64,000 nt of DNA, taken from positions 186,001 to 250,000 of the forward strand of contig NZ_QFZL01000004.1 in NCBI RefSeq assembly GCF_003171655.1, in the 5' to 3' direction. Below are positions 55,747-63,818 of this stretch, piece after piece; within the stretch, counting starts at the first letter, position 1; the number at the start of each line of letters is the position of its first letter. Both the position numbers and the translations under genes were made by a program. The notes below the pieces were generated by a model. The model ran no database searches, was not told the DNA's origin, and saw nothing but the letters and a program-made list of their open reading frames with translations. The DNA is from Stakelama portus. GTDB lineage: Bacteria > Pseudomonadota > Alphaproteobacteria > Sphingomonadales > Sphingomonadaceae.

Positions 55747-56490
55747 ATGCTGAAAATTGAAAATCTCCACGCCGAAATCGACGGCAAGGAAATCCTGAAG
55801 GGGTTGAGCCTCGAAGTCGCGACCGGGGAAATCCATGCGATCATGGGCCCCAATGGCGCGGGCAAATCGACGCTCGGCTATGTGCTGGGCGGGCGTGACG
55901 GCTATGAAGTCACGCAGGGGTCGGTGACATTCGACGGTCAGGACCTGCTCGAACTCGCACCCTATGAACGCGCCGCGGCCGGACTGTTCCTCGGCTTTCA
56001 ATATCCGGTCGAAATTCCCGGCATCTCGAACGTACAGTTCCTGCGCGAAGCGCTGAACAGCCAGCGCCGCGCACGCGATGAAGCGCCGCTTTCGGGCGCG
56101 GAGTTTCTGAAGCTCGCCCGCGCACAGGCGGATGCGCTGGGGATGCATCAGGACATGCTCAAACGCCCGGTCAATGTCGGCTTTTCGGGCGGCGAAAAGA
56201 AGCGCAACGAAATGGTGCAGATGGGCATATTGGCGCCCAAATTCGCGATCCTCGACGAAACCGATTCCGGGCTCGACATCGATGCGCTGAAGGCCGTCGG
56301 CGACGGCATCAACCGGATCATGCGCGCACCCGACAAATCGGTGCTGCTGATCACCCATTATCAGCGGCTGCTCGATTATGTGCAGCCCGACAAGGTGCAT
56401 GTGCTTGCCGATGGCAGGATCGTCCGGTCGGGCGGTCCCGAGCTGGCGCAGGAGCTTGAGCGCGAAGGCTATGGGGAACTGGCGGCATGA
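55747..56490 (+). CDS. sufC: Fe-S cluster assembly ATPase SufC
   Basis: A 247-residue ABC-type ATPase of the SufBC2D scaffold complex. Walker A is MGPNGAGKSTLGYVLGG, the SufC-type signature NVGFSGGEKKRNEMVQ, and Walker B FAILDETDSGLDIDALK. The H-loop is in LLITHYQRLLDY. It starts 42 bases after the preceding stop and overlaps the next small gene by four bases (ATGA). Confidence 0.97.
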   Translation: MLKIENLHAEIDGKEILKGLSLEVATGEIHAIMGPNGAGKSTLGYVLGGRDGYEVTQGSVTFDGQDLLELAPYERAAAGLFLGFQYPVEIPGISNVQFLREALNSQRRARDEAPLSGAEFLKLARAQADALGMHQDMLKRPVNVGFSGGEKKRNEMVQMGILAPKFAILDETDSGLDIDALKAVGDGINRIMRAPDKSVLLITHYQRLLDYVQPDKVHVLADGRIVRSGGPELAQELEREGYGELAA

Positions 56491-56816
56491 TGCTGATCGG
56501 CCTCTTGCTGCTTGCCGCGCCTGTGCAATCCGCCCCGGTGCAGGACGTGCCGCCGCTGGGCAATGAAGAAATCGTCGTCATCGCCGAACGGCTGCGCAGC
56601 ATTTCGGCCAATGTCGGGCGCGACCGCGAAGGCAGGTTTCATTGTTCGCTGTCGGGGACGACAGGCAGCCCGCGTCTCGACGACCGGTTGTGCCGCGCGG
56701 CCACCGATTGCGTACGCCGCGTCGGCGGTGAGGATGCGGCGGTGCGGGCATGCCTCGAATCGCGCAAACCGCGTCTGCTGCGCCAGTTGCGCCGCGAAAT
56801 GGAGCGCGAACGATGA
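56487..56816 (+). CDS. Exported cysteine-motif protein B in the suf operon
   Basis: A 109-residue protein: signal sequence MMLIGLLLLAAPVQSAPVQD, then EEIVVIAERLRSISANVGRD, EGRFHCSLSGTTG, LDDRLCRAATDC, VRACLES and a basic tail. From EEIVV the first cysteine is residue 27, the second 43 and the third 49, the same as in the protein at 55114-55704; Leu, Thr, Gly and Asp between them are also shared. ATGA overlaps couple it to sufC and sufD. Function unknown. Confidence 0.7.
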   Translation: MMLIGLLLLAAPVQSAPVQDVPPLGNEEIVVIAERLRSISANVGRDREGRFHCSLSGTTGSPRLDDRLCRAATDCVRRVGGEDAAVRACLESRKPRLLRQLRREMERER

Positions 56817-57898
56817 GCGCGACACTGGAACTCCCCACGCGCCGGCGCGAAGCATGGCGCTGGTCGGACATGGATGCGCTTCAGGCCGCCGCCAATATGC
56901 CTGCAGGCGATCCGGGCGCTGACCCGGCGGCGCTGTTCCTCGATATCGAAGGGCCGCGGCTGTTGTTCGTCGACGGCATGTTCGAACCCGCGCACAGCCG
57001 TCCGGACGGCGTTGCGGTCAGCCCGTTCGAAGCGGCGAGCGATCACCCGCTCGGCGCATTGGCGAGCGGCGAGGGGTGGACCCTGACTCTGGAGAACGGC
57101 GCAGCGCGTGGCGATATCCAGATCGTCCATGTTTCGACCGGCGGCGAAAATCACGTGCCGGCACGCATCCTGCTCGGTGAGGATGCCACTGCAAGCGTGA
57201 TCGAAACCTATGCCGGGCGCGGCTGGGCCAATCGGCTGTGCCAGATCGGGCTGAAGCGCGGCGCGCGGCTGATGCGGTCGGTGCGACTGCTCCAGCGCGA
57301 GGGCTTTGTCTCGATCCGCGACGAAGCCGATGTTGCCGAAGCGGCGAGCCTGGTGTCGGTATTTCTGGGCGTTGGCGGCATGGGTAGCCGGATCGACGGG
57401 GCAATCACGCTGGCCGGGCCGGGCGCCTATGGCGAAATGGGCGGCGCGTTGCTGACGCGCGGTGAACAGCGGCAGGAAGCCGCTGTCGTGATGCGCCATG
57501 CACAGCCCGAAGGGACCAGCCGCCAGATCTGGCGCGCGGTTGCGGCGGACCGTTCGACCGCCAGCCTTGCCGCGCGCGCCGAAGTCGTGCGGCATGCGCA
57601 GAAGACTGATGGCGAACAATCGCTGCGCGGCTTGTTGCTCGATCGAACCGCCACGGTGAATCTGAAGCCCGAGCTGGAGATTTTCGCCGATGACGTGCAA
57701 TGCGCGCATGGCGCAACCGTGGGCGAACTCGACAAGCAGGCGCTCTTTTATCTCGAAAGCCGTGGCCTGCCGGAAACCCGGGCACGCGGATTGCTGACCC
57801 GCGCTTTCGTTGCCGATGCGATCGACCGGATCGGCGAGGAAACGGTGCGCGAAGCGTTTCTGGAAGATGCGGCGGCGTGGCTGGGGGAAGCATTGTGA
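56813..57898 (+). CDS. sufD: Fe-S cluster assembly protein SufD
   Basis: A 361-residue partner of SufB in the SufBC2D scaffold, somewhat shorter than the usual 400-440 because the N-terminal helical part is reduced (MSATLELPTRRREAWRWSDM). The beta-helix core and conserved histidine in DDVQCAHGATVGELDKQALF are present, with YLESRGLPETRARGLLTRAF close behind. The start overlaps the preceding stop (ATGA) and its TGATG end overlaps sufS. Confidence 0.95.
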   Translation: MSATLELPTRRREAWRWSDMDALQAAANMPAGDPGADPAALFLDIEGPRLLFVDGMFEPAHSRPDGVAVSPFEAASDHPLGALASGEGWTLTLENGAARGDIQIVHVSTGGENHVPARILLGEDATASVIETYAGRGWANRLCQIGLKRGARLMRSVRLLQREGFVSIRDEADVAEAASLVSVFLGVGGMGSRIDGAITLAGPGAYGEMGGALLTRGEQRQEAAVVMRHAQPEGTSRQIWRAVAADRSTASLAARAEVVRHAQKTDGEQSLRGLLLDRTATVNLKPELEIFADDVQCAHGATVGELDKQALFYLESRGLPETRARGLLTRAFVADAIDRIGEETVREAFLEDAAAWLGEAL

Positions 57899-59112
57899 TG
57901 GCCACCACCACCGACACCCGCGCGCTCGATCTGCTCGCCGATTTCCCGGCGATTCCGGAAGGCTGGGCCTATCTCGACACGGCTGCGACGGCCCAGAAGC
58001 CGCAGCCGGTGCTCGATGCGATCGCGCGCGGTTATGGCGAGACCTATGCCACTGTCCATCGCGGCGTTTATCAGCGTTCGGCGGACATGACGCTTGCCTA
58101 TGAAGCGGCACGCGCGCGGACGGCGAAATTCCTCAATGCGGCAAGCGCCGACGAAATCGTTTTCGTGCGCGGTGCGACCGAAGCGATCAATCTGGTCGCC
58201 GACAGTTGGGGCGGTTCGCAGCTGAAGGCCGGCGACCGTATTCTGCTCAGCCAGATCGAGCATCATTCGAACATCGTGCCGTGGCAGATGCTGGCGCAGC
58301 GCGTCGGTGCGCATATCGATGTCGTGCCGATGACTGACGATCAGGCGATCGATCTCGACGCGATGGCGGCAATGCTGACCGAGCAGCACAAGCTGGTCGC
58401 GCTGGCGCATGTTTCCAATGTCACCGGGGCGATCCTCGACGCGAAGCGCGCGGCGCAGTTGGCGCATGGCGTCGGCGCGAAGCTGTTGCTCGACGGATGT
58501 CAGGCGGTGCCCCGGATCGGCGTCGATGTGCAGGCGCTCGATTGCGACTTCTATGTCTTTTCCGGGCACAAACTCTATGGCCCGACCGGGATCGGCGCGC
58601 TGTGGGCACGCGGCGCCATACTCGAAGCGATGCCGCCCTGGCAGGGGGGAGGATCGATGATCGATCGGGTGACGTTTGAAAAGACGACCTATGCCCCGCC
58701 GCCGGGCCGGTTCGAGGCAGGGACACCGCATATCGTCGGCGCGCTGGGGCTGCATGCGGCGATCGATTATGTCGACGGCATCGGGCTTGATCGCATCCAT
58801 GCGCATGAAGCGGCCCTGGTCACGCAAGCGCGCGAGCAATTGTCGGCGATCAACAGCGTGCGGCTGTTCGGGCCGGAGGAGTCGGCCGGAATCGTCAGTT
58901 TCGCGGTCGAGGGGGTTCATCCCCATGACATCGCTACCATATTGGATGAAGGCCGCGTGGCGATCCGCGCCGGCCATCATTGCGCCCAGCCGCTGATGGA
59001 TGCGCTGGGCGTGCCCGCCACGGCGCGGGCAAGTTTCGGGGTCTATAACAATGCACGGGACGTCGCGGCGCTGGTCGCCGGGGTCGAACGTGTGACGCGG
59101 ATATTCGGGTGA
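57898..59112 (+). CDS. sufS: Cysteine desulfurase SufS (class V aminotransferase fold)
   Basis: A 404-residue PLP enzyme that takes sulfur from L-cysteine for cluster assembly. YLDTAATAQKPQPVLDAI is the N-terminal motif; the PLP lysine lies in FYVFSGHKLYGPTGIGALW and the catalytic persulfide cysteine in AIRAGHHCAQPLMDALGVP, with the short loop of the SufS (type II) class. No SufE gene is seen in the window; the sulfur acceptor may be elsewhere. Confidence 0.97.
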   Translation: MATTTDTRALDLLADFPAIPEGWAYLDTAATAQKPQPVLDAIARGYGETYATVHRGVYQRSADMTLAYEAARARTAKFLNAASADEIVFVRGATEAINLVADSWGGSQLKAGDRILLSQIEHHSNIVPWQMLAQRVGAHIDVVPMTDDQAIDLDAMAAMLTEQHKLVALAHVSNVTGAILDAKRAAQLAHGVGAKLLLDGCQAVPRIGVDVQALDCDFYVFSGHKLYGPTGIGALWARGAILEAMPPWQGGGSMIDRVTFEKTTYAPPPGRFEAGTPHIVGALGLHAAIDYVDGIGLDRIHAHEAALVTQAREQLSAINSVRLFGPEESAGIVSFAVEGVHPHDIATILDEGRVAIRAGHHCAQPLMDALGVPATARASFGVYNNARDVAALVAGVERVTRIFG

Positions 59113-59597
59113 GCTTGATGGACGAAGACCGGAAGATCGTGACTGAGGAAGTCGAGGCCGTGGCGCCGCCGCCGCGTGCTCGCGTGGACGATGCCGCCGA
59201 TGCAAGCGCGCGCGAGACGTTCGAGCGCAAGCGCGACTATCTCGAAGGCTTTCTCTCGCAAAAGCCCGCAGCCCAGGCAGTGGGCGAACCGGGCGGCGAA
59301 ACCTATGAAGCGATCATCGAAGCGCTCAAGGAAATCTATGACCCGGAAATTCCGGTGAACATCTATGACCTGGGGCTTATCTATGGCGTCGAAGTGACCG
59401 ATGACGGCCATGCCGCCGTGACGATGACGCTGACGACGCCGCATTGCCCGGTCGCCGAATCGATGCCGGGCGAAGTCGAACTGCGCGTCGGATCGGTGCC
59501 CGGCGTCGGCCATGCCGAAGTCAATCTGGTCTGGGACCCGCCCTGGGATCCGGGAAAGATGAGCGACGAGGCAAAGCTCGAACTGGGCATGCTGTAA
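59109..59597 (+). CDS. sufT: SufT, MIP18/DUF59-family Fe-S assembly factor
   Basis: A 162-residue protein. An N-terminal Ala/Glu/Pro-rich extension precedes the MIP18 domain (EALKEIYDPEIPVNIYDLGL, MTLTTPHCPVAESMPGEVEL, VNLVWDPPWDPGKMSDEAK). The conserved cysteine is in TPHCPVA. SufT supports maturation of Fe-S proteins. It begins with a GTG overlapping the sufS stop (GTGA); an ATG three codons later is an alternative. Confidence 0.94.
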   Translation: MSLMDEDRKIVTEEVEAVAPPPRARVDDAADASARETFERKRDYLEGFLSQKPAAQAVGEPGGETYEAIIEALKEIYDPEIPVNIYDLGLIYGVEVTDDGHAAVTMTLTTPHCPVAESMPGEVELRVGSVPGVGHAEVNLVWDPPWDPGKMSDEAKLELGML

Positions 59598-59603
59598 CCA
59601 TTC

Positions 59604-59625
59604 CCCCTCCTGCATAGCGGAGGGG
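59604..59625 (+). repeat. Inverted repeat before sufA
   Basis: CCCCTCC and GGAGGGG form a 7-bp stem around TGCATAGC in the 40-base gap between sufT and sufA, followed by the AGGAAGG of the sufA ribosome-binding site. It may be a remnant of the CCCCTCC-type dispersed repeats of sphingomonads or may modulate sufA translation. Confidence 0.5.
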
Positions 59626-59637
59626 AGGAAGGATTGG

Positions 59638-59997
59638 ATGATGACCGACACCAAAACCCGAACGCGCCCCGCCGCGATCATTCTGACCCCCGCCGCGGAG
59701 GCGCGGATCGCGGAACTGATGTCGCGCGCGCCCGAGGGTGCCGTCGGCGTCAAGCTGTCGACGCCGCGTCGCGGCTGTTCGGGGCTCGCCTATTCGGTCG
59801 ATTATGTCACCGAAGCCAACCCGATCGACGAGCGGATCGAAACGCCGGGCGGGACATTCTTCGTCGATGCCGGATCGATCCTCTATCTGATCGGATCGAC
59901 GATGGATTGGGTGGAAGATGATTTCACCGCCGGATTCACCTTCGAAAATCCGAACGCAAAGGGCGCGTGCGGTTGCGGGGAAAGCTTTACCGTCTGA
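59638..59997 (+). CDS. sufA: A-type Fe-S carrier (HesB/IscA/SufA family)
   Basis: A 119-residue cluster carrier. The three ligand cysteines are in RRGCSGLAY and KGACGCGESFTV. The initiating ATG 59638 follows AGGAAGG; a second ATG is adjacent. It is the last gene of the suf operon, convergent with the SRPBCC gene after only 5 bases between stops. Confidence 0.96.
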   Translation: MMTDTKTRTRPAAIILTPAAEARIAELMSRAPEGAVGVKLSTPRRGCSGLAYSVDYVTEANPIDERIETPGGTFFVDAGSILYLIGSTMDWVEDDFTAGFTFENPNAKGACGCGESFTV

Positions 59998-60002
59998 CCC
60001 CG

Positions 60003-60446
60003 TCAGATCTGCGGCAAGGGTCCGGCGAGCAATTTCCCGAGCGCATCGAGTGCCGCCTCCCAGCGCAGCTTTTGCGTCGCACAGGCGACATCGTCGGGAA
60101 AGCCGAAATGGACGAGGCTGAGCTCGGTTTCGCTGTCGCCGAGCGGCAGCAGTTGCACGATCACGCGCCGTTGCGCCGGATCGTCGCAACACCAGCTGAA
60201 TTCGAGCAGTTCGTTCGTCGTGGCGCTGGAAAAAACGCCCCATTCCTCCGCCGCGTCGCCATTGGCGCGGAGCGAATCGATCAGGAAATTGCCGCCGATG
60301 CGTGGATTGATCTGTGCCATCGGCACGCGTCCGCCTTCACCGGCCCACCAGCGTGTTAGCAGGTGCGGCATAATCCATGCGGAATAGACAATATCGGCAG
60401 AAGCGGGATAGCGCCGCAGCAACGTCAGTCGCAGCGCCGCCGCCAT
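60003..60446 (-). CDS. SRPBCC/AHSA1-domain protein
   Basis: A 147-residue START-like ligand-binding or Hsp90-coactivator-like protein: TLLRRYPASADIVYSAWIMP and HLLTRWWAGEGGRV, then VIVQLLPLGDSETELSLVHF and the C-terminal helix WEAALDALGKLLAG. No Shine-Dalgarno is evident at ATG 60446 and the frame remains open to 60539, so the start is provisional. Unrelated to the convergent suf operon as far as can be seen. Confidence 0.75.
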   Translation of the reverse strand: MAAALRLTLLRRYPASADIVYSAWIMPHLLTRWWAGEGGRVPMAQINPRIGGNFLIDSLRANGDAAEEWGVFSSATTNELLEFSWCCDDPAQRRVIVQLLPLGDSETELSLVHFGFPDDVACATQKLRWEAALDALGKLLAGPLPQI

Positions 60447-60751
60447 CAGCAGCAGTGCGCTTTTTGCAAGTGTCGCCGGCAATCGTTGGCCAGAGCTGTG
60501 CGATCCGTCATGCACTGCACTATTCCTTCGCAACTGCACAATCGCAAGTAGATTTTGTGACGCAGCGCCTCATGATCGCCATCGGTTTCGCAATCACGGG
60601 ACAGGAATGGGCTTCACGCAAGGGCGCGGCGCGCTAATGCTCGCGGCGACAAGGGGATTTGCATGATTGATCGCAGCGCACATGCGCCTGTCGTCGCGTC
60701 GGGACGCGTGCGACGGCGCCCGTCCTCCGCCACCGGCGGGCGGAACCGCTG
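60447..60751. other. Intergenic region without a recognisable gene
   Basis: About 305 bases between divergently arranged genes. It contains several short GC-rich inverted repeats near 60690-60730 but no tRNA, terminator with T-run or supported short coding frame. Promoters for both flanking genes are expected here and could not be placed with confidence. Confidence 0.45.
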
Positions 60752-61726
60752 ATGCTGGGGCGGCTGTTCGCATGGTTCGAACCGTTTGTCGGCGCATTGC
60801 TGGCAACGGTGCTGCTTGCCACCCTGTTGCCGCCGCGCGGCATGTGGGTGCCGGTGTTCGATGTCGCGGCCAATGCGGCGATCGTGCTGCTCTTCTTCCT
60901 CCACGGCGCAAAATTGTCGCGCGAGGCGCTGCTCGCCGGCGCGCGCAACTGGCGCCTGCACCTTGCCGTGATGGCGGCGGTGTTCGTCCTGTTCCCGCTG
61001 TTCGGGTTGGTGGTGAGCAATCTTCCCTTCGTCACCGCACCGATCGCCGCCGGGCTGCTGTTCCTCACGCTGTTGCCCTCTACAGTGCAATCGTCGATCG
61101 CCTTTACGTCGATCTCGGGCGGCAATGTCGCCGCGGCGGTATGCAGCGCTTCCTTTTCCAACATGGCCGGTATCTTCGTCACGCCTGCGCTCGTCGCGCT
61201 GCTGATGGCGAATATGGTCGGCGGACAGGGCGGCGTATCGATGGAGGCAGTCGAGACGATCCTGCTCCAGCTGCTCGTGCCTTTTGCGGCCGGCCATATG
61301 CTGCGGCCATGGATCGGCGCGTTCGTGACGCGCAATCGCCGGATGATCGGCTTCGTCGATCGCGGCAGCATTTTGCTGGTCGTCTATACCGCGTTCGGCG
61401 CGGCGGTGGTCGCGGGGCTGTGGCAGCAGCTGTCGGCGAGCGATCTGGGCATATTGATCCTGATCTGCCTCGTCCTCCTTGCCGTCGTGCTTTTGGTCAA
61501 CTGGGTGATGGGCAGGGCGCTCGGCTTCCCGCGCGAGGACGCGATCGTGCTCCTGTTCTGCGGATCGAAGAAAAGCCTGGCGACGGGCGTGCCGATGGCC
61601 GGGGTGCTGTTCGCGCCGGCGCAAGTGGGCATGATCCTGTTGCCGGTGATGATCTTTCACCAGATTCAGCTGATCGCCTGCGCGATGATCGCGCGGCGCT
61701 ATGCCGCCCGGATCGAACCGGAATGA
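60752..61726 (+). CDS. SBF-type (bile acid:sodium symporter family) transporter
   Basis: A 324-residue polytopic membrane protein with about ten hydrophobic helices. LLFFLHGAKLSREALLAGAR, LPSTVQSSIAFTSISGGNVA and CGSKKSLATGVPMAGVLF are characteristic of the SBF-like CPA/AT branch (YfeH-like), which exchanges anions or organic acids against sodium. Substrate unknown. It ends shortly before tRNA-Phe on the other strand. Confidence 0.88.
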   Translation: MLGRLFAWFEPFVGALLATVLLATLLPPRGMWVPVFDVAANAAIVLLFFLHGAKLSREALLAGARNWRLHLAVMAAVFVLFPLFGLVVSNLPFVTAPIAAGLLFLTLLPSTVQSSIAFTSISGGNVAAAVCSASFSNMAGIFVTPALVALLMANMVGGQGGVSMEAVETILLQLLVPFAAGHMLRPWIGAFVTRNRRMIGFVDRGSILLVVYTAFGAAVVAGLWQQLSASDLGILILICLVLLAVVLLVNWVMGRALGFPREDAIVLLFCGSKKSLATGVPMAGVLFAPAQVGMILLPVMIFHQIQLIACAMIARRYAARIEPE

Positions 61727-61766
61727 CCGCGGCCGCCGTGGCGATTCGCTTTTGCTATCGGGAAAA

Positions 61767-61842
61767 TGGTGCCCAGGGGCGGGATCGAACCACCGACACT
61801 GCGATTTTCAGTCGCATGCTCTACCAACTGAGCTACCTGGGC
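61767..61842 (-). tRNA. tRNA-Phe (anticodon GAA)
   Basis: A 76-base tRNA including the encoded CCA. The acceptor stem is GCCCAGG with its CCTGGGC partner, the D-arm has AGCTCAGTTGGTAGAGC, the anticodon loop is CTGAAAA, and the T-arm carries GGTTCGATCC. All four arms pair. Confidence 0.96.
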
Positions 61843-61874
61843 ATTCCGAGCGGAATCGCTGGAAGGGCCGCCTC

Positions 61875-62060
61875 CTAGTCGCGATTCTCAGGCGTGTCCA
61901 GCCCAGTTTGTGCTTCCGGATCGACCGGATCGCCGGGAATGCGATAGCCCTCGCCCAGCCATTGCAGCAAATCGCGATCCTTGCAGCCGCGGCTGCAAAA
62001 GGGCTTGGTGTCGGGAGCGGCGGGATTGCCGCATACGGGGCAGGTGTCACGTCGCGTCAT
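61875..62060 (-). CDS. yacG: DNA gyrase inhibitor / zinc-finger protein YacG
   Basis: A 61-residue protein: MTRRDTCPVCGNPAAPDTKP, then FCSRGCKDRDLLQWLGEGYR. The four zinc cysteines CPVC and CSRGC and the following DLLQWL helix match YacG, which binds GyrB. Its ATG overlaps the RNase gene stop by four bases. Confidence 0.93.
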   Translation of the reverse strand: MTRRDTCPVCGNPAAPDTKPFCSRGCKDRDLLQWLGEGYRIPGDPVDPEAQTGLDTPENRD

Positions 62061-63013
62061 CGTCGGTCGTCTTGCTCCAGAAATTGCGTTCTTCCGCCGC
62101 TGCGGCGATGCAGTTCGGCAACCCAGCCGGGCGCGCGCATCAGGCGATCGAAAAGCGGCCTGGCCAATATATGGGTAGCCGGAGCGGGCGGGGGAAGTCG
62201 TTCGAGCATGCGCAGTTCGGCGCGTACCGCCGCGCCCGCCGGATCGCCGGCAAGCAGTTCGGGCAGGGACGGCCGCATGCGGCGGCGAATGATCTGCAGG
62301 AAACCGAAGCCATTTACTGCCGTGCGTTCGAATGGCTGCGGCAGCGTCGCGTCGATCGCTTCGGCAACGGCGTTGCGCGCGGCCTTTCCGCTCAGCGTCG
62401 GGAAATCGATGCCGATCGAACCCGCGATATCGTGACGGACGATCGCATGGGCGACGGCCTCCGCAGCGGCGATTGCGAGCGGTTCGAGCGGACCCGATCC
62501 ATCGACGTCGAACAAGGTCATTGCCGGCGTCACCCACATGCGCAACGCGCCGCCGGAAAATGCGATTTCGCCGGTGCGCGCTTCCTCAAGCGTTTCCGAC
62601 CAGCCTGCCGCTTCCAGCCGGTCCGGTTCGTGTGCCTGGCATCGGCGCACCGGAATGCCGCTGGCGGTGATTCGCGCGAGCAGATTCGGGCCGGGCGCGG
62701 CGGTCGCGTCGCCATCGGCAGGCACTGCCTTGGCCAGTTTCGCACGGCCGGGCTCGGGAATCGGTTCGCGGACGATGCGCACCATCAGGCCGGCGCCTTC
62801 GGTGATGCCGCGCGGCAAGGGAGTGCAGAGCGCCTCTTCGCCGCTTGCCAGCGCCACCTTGCCGGTCGTGCGGTCGATCAGCCGGGCAGGCGCGATGGTA
62901 TCGACGCGCGGGCCGGTGTCTTCGGGTTCGATCCGCAGCTTCACGATCGCGCCGTGGTCGACCAGCGCGGCCCGCGCTTCGCCGATCCCGGCTTCGTACA
63001 GCCACTCAGCCAA
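62057..63013 (-). CDS. Ribonuclease E/G-like protein, shortened
   Basis: A 318-residue protein with the RNase E/G domain order but much shorter than RNase G (about 490). The N-terminus MAEWLYEAGIGEARAALVDH resembles the first strands; the S1-like segment is reduced; the nuclease-like part shows GSIGIDFPTLSGKAARNAVA followed by GFGFLQIIRRRMRPSLPELL, which aligns with the DFIDM and GLLEMTRKR motifs of RNase E/G, but the second acidic residue of DFIDM is changed. The zinc-link CPXC is missing. Annotated in relatives as ribonuclease; catalytic activity is doubtful. Coupled to maf upstream (8-base overlap) and yacG downstream. Confidence 0.78.
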   Translation of the reverse strand: MAEWLYEAGIGEARAALVDHGAIVKLRIEPEDTGPRVDTIAPARLIDRTTGKVALASGEEALCTPLPRGITEGAGLMVRIVREPIPEPGRAKLAKAVPADGDATAAPGPNLLARITASGIPVRRCQAHEPDRLEAAGWSETLEEARTGEIAFSGGALRMWVTPAMTLFDVDGSGPLEPLAIAAAEAVAHAIVRHDIAGSIGIDFPTLSGKAARNAVAEAIDATLPQPFERTAVNGFGFLQIIRRRMRPSLPELLAGDPAGAAVRAELRMLERLPPPAPATHILARPLFDRLMRAPGWVAELHRRSGGRTQFLEQDDRR

Positions 63014-63575
63014 GCGGACAGCCTGCCGCTACCAGCAAGGCGCGCGTTTCGAACAGCGGCAACCCGACGACACCCGAATGGCTGCCGCCAAGATAGCGGA
63101 TCAGCCCGGCTGCGCGCCCCTGAATGGCATAGCCGCCAGCCTTGCCCGCGCCTTCGCCGCTGGCGATATAGGCCTGGATTTCGGCCTCGCTCAGCCGCTT
63201 GAAGGTGACGATCGTATCGGCAAGCCGCGTACGTGCCGTGCCGGTCCGGTCGATCACGCACACCGCCGACAGGCAATGGTGCCGCCGTCCCGACAGCAGC
63301 CTCAGCATCGCACGATGATCGGCGTCATCTTCGGGTTTGTTGAGAATGCGGCGCCCGACCGCGATGGTGGTATCGCCGGCAAGGACGATTTCGTCCGCAT
63401 CGCGCGACACCGCACGCGCCTTTTCCTCGGCGAGCCGCAGCGCATAGACGCGCGGCAATTCGCCGGGAAGCGGATCTTCGTCGATGTCGGGAGTCGCAAT
63501 GCGATCCGGCGTGACGCCCAGCTGGCCGAGCAGATCGCGGCGGCGCGGACTGGTCGAGGCGAGGACGAGCTTCAT
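63006..63575 (-). CDS. maf: Maf-family nucleoside triphosphate pyrophosphatase
   Basis: A 189-residue house-cleaning pyrophosphatase (dTTP/UTP or modified nucleotides). LVLASTSPRRRDLLGQLGVT is the substrate loop, and VLAGDTTIAVGRRILNKPED holds the catalytic aspartate; GYAIQGRAAGLI follows the family pattern. The start at 63575 (MKLVLASTSPRR) is the usual one; the frame extends seven codons upstream. infA precedes it by 24 bases. Confidence 0.94.
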   Translation of the reverse strand: MKLVLASTSPRRRDLLGQLGVTPDRIATPDIDEDPLPGELPRVYALRLAEEKARAVSRDADEIVLAGDTTIAVGRRILNKPEDDADHRAMLRLLSGRRHHCLSAVCVIDRTGTARTRLADTIVTFKRLSEAEIQAYIASGEGAGKAGGYAIQGRAAGLIRYLGGSHSGVVGLPLFETRALLVAAGCPLG

Positions 63576-63599
63576 CGGCGCTGGAACCTCGCCCAACGC

Positions 63600-63818
63600 T
63601 TACTTGAAGCGATAGGTGATCCGACCCTTGGTCAGGTCATAGGGCGTCAGTTCGACGAGCACTTCGTCGCCCACCAGCACACGGATGCGGTTCTTGCGCA
63701 TCTTGCCGGCGGTGTGGCCGAGAATCTCATGATCGTTCTCAAGCCGAACACGGAACATGGCGTTGGGCAGAAGCTCAACGACCGTGCCACGCATTTCAAG
63801 CAGTTCTTCCTTGGCCAA
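63600..63818 (-). CDS. infA: Translation initiation factor IF-1
   Basis: A complete 72-residue OB-fold protein: [20 protein letters not shown] and [23 protein letters not shown] core ([20 protein letters not shown]) and [11 protein letters not shown] at the end. It occupies the ribosomal A-site region during initiation. First visible gene of infA-maf-RNase-yacG on the minus strand; its promoter would lie between 63820 and 64000. Confidence 0.97.
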   Translation of the reverse strand: MAKEELLEMRGTVVELLPNAMFRVRLENDHEILGHTAGKMRKNRIRVLVGDEVLVELTPYDLTKGRITYRFK

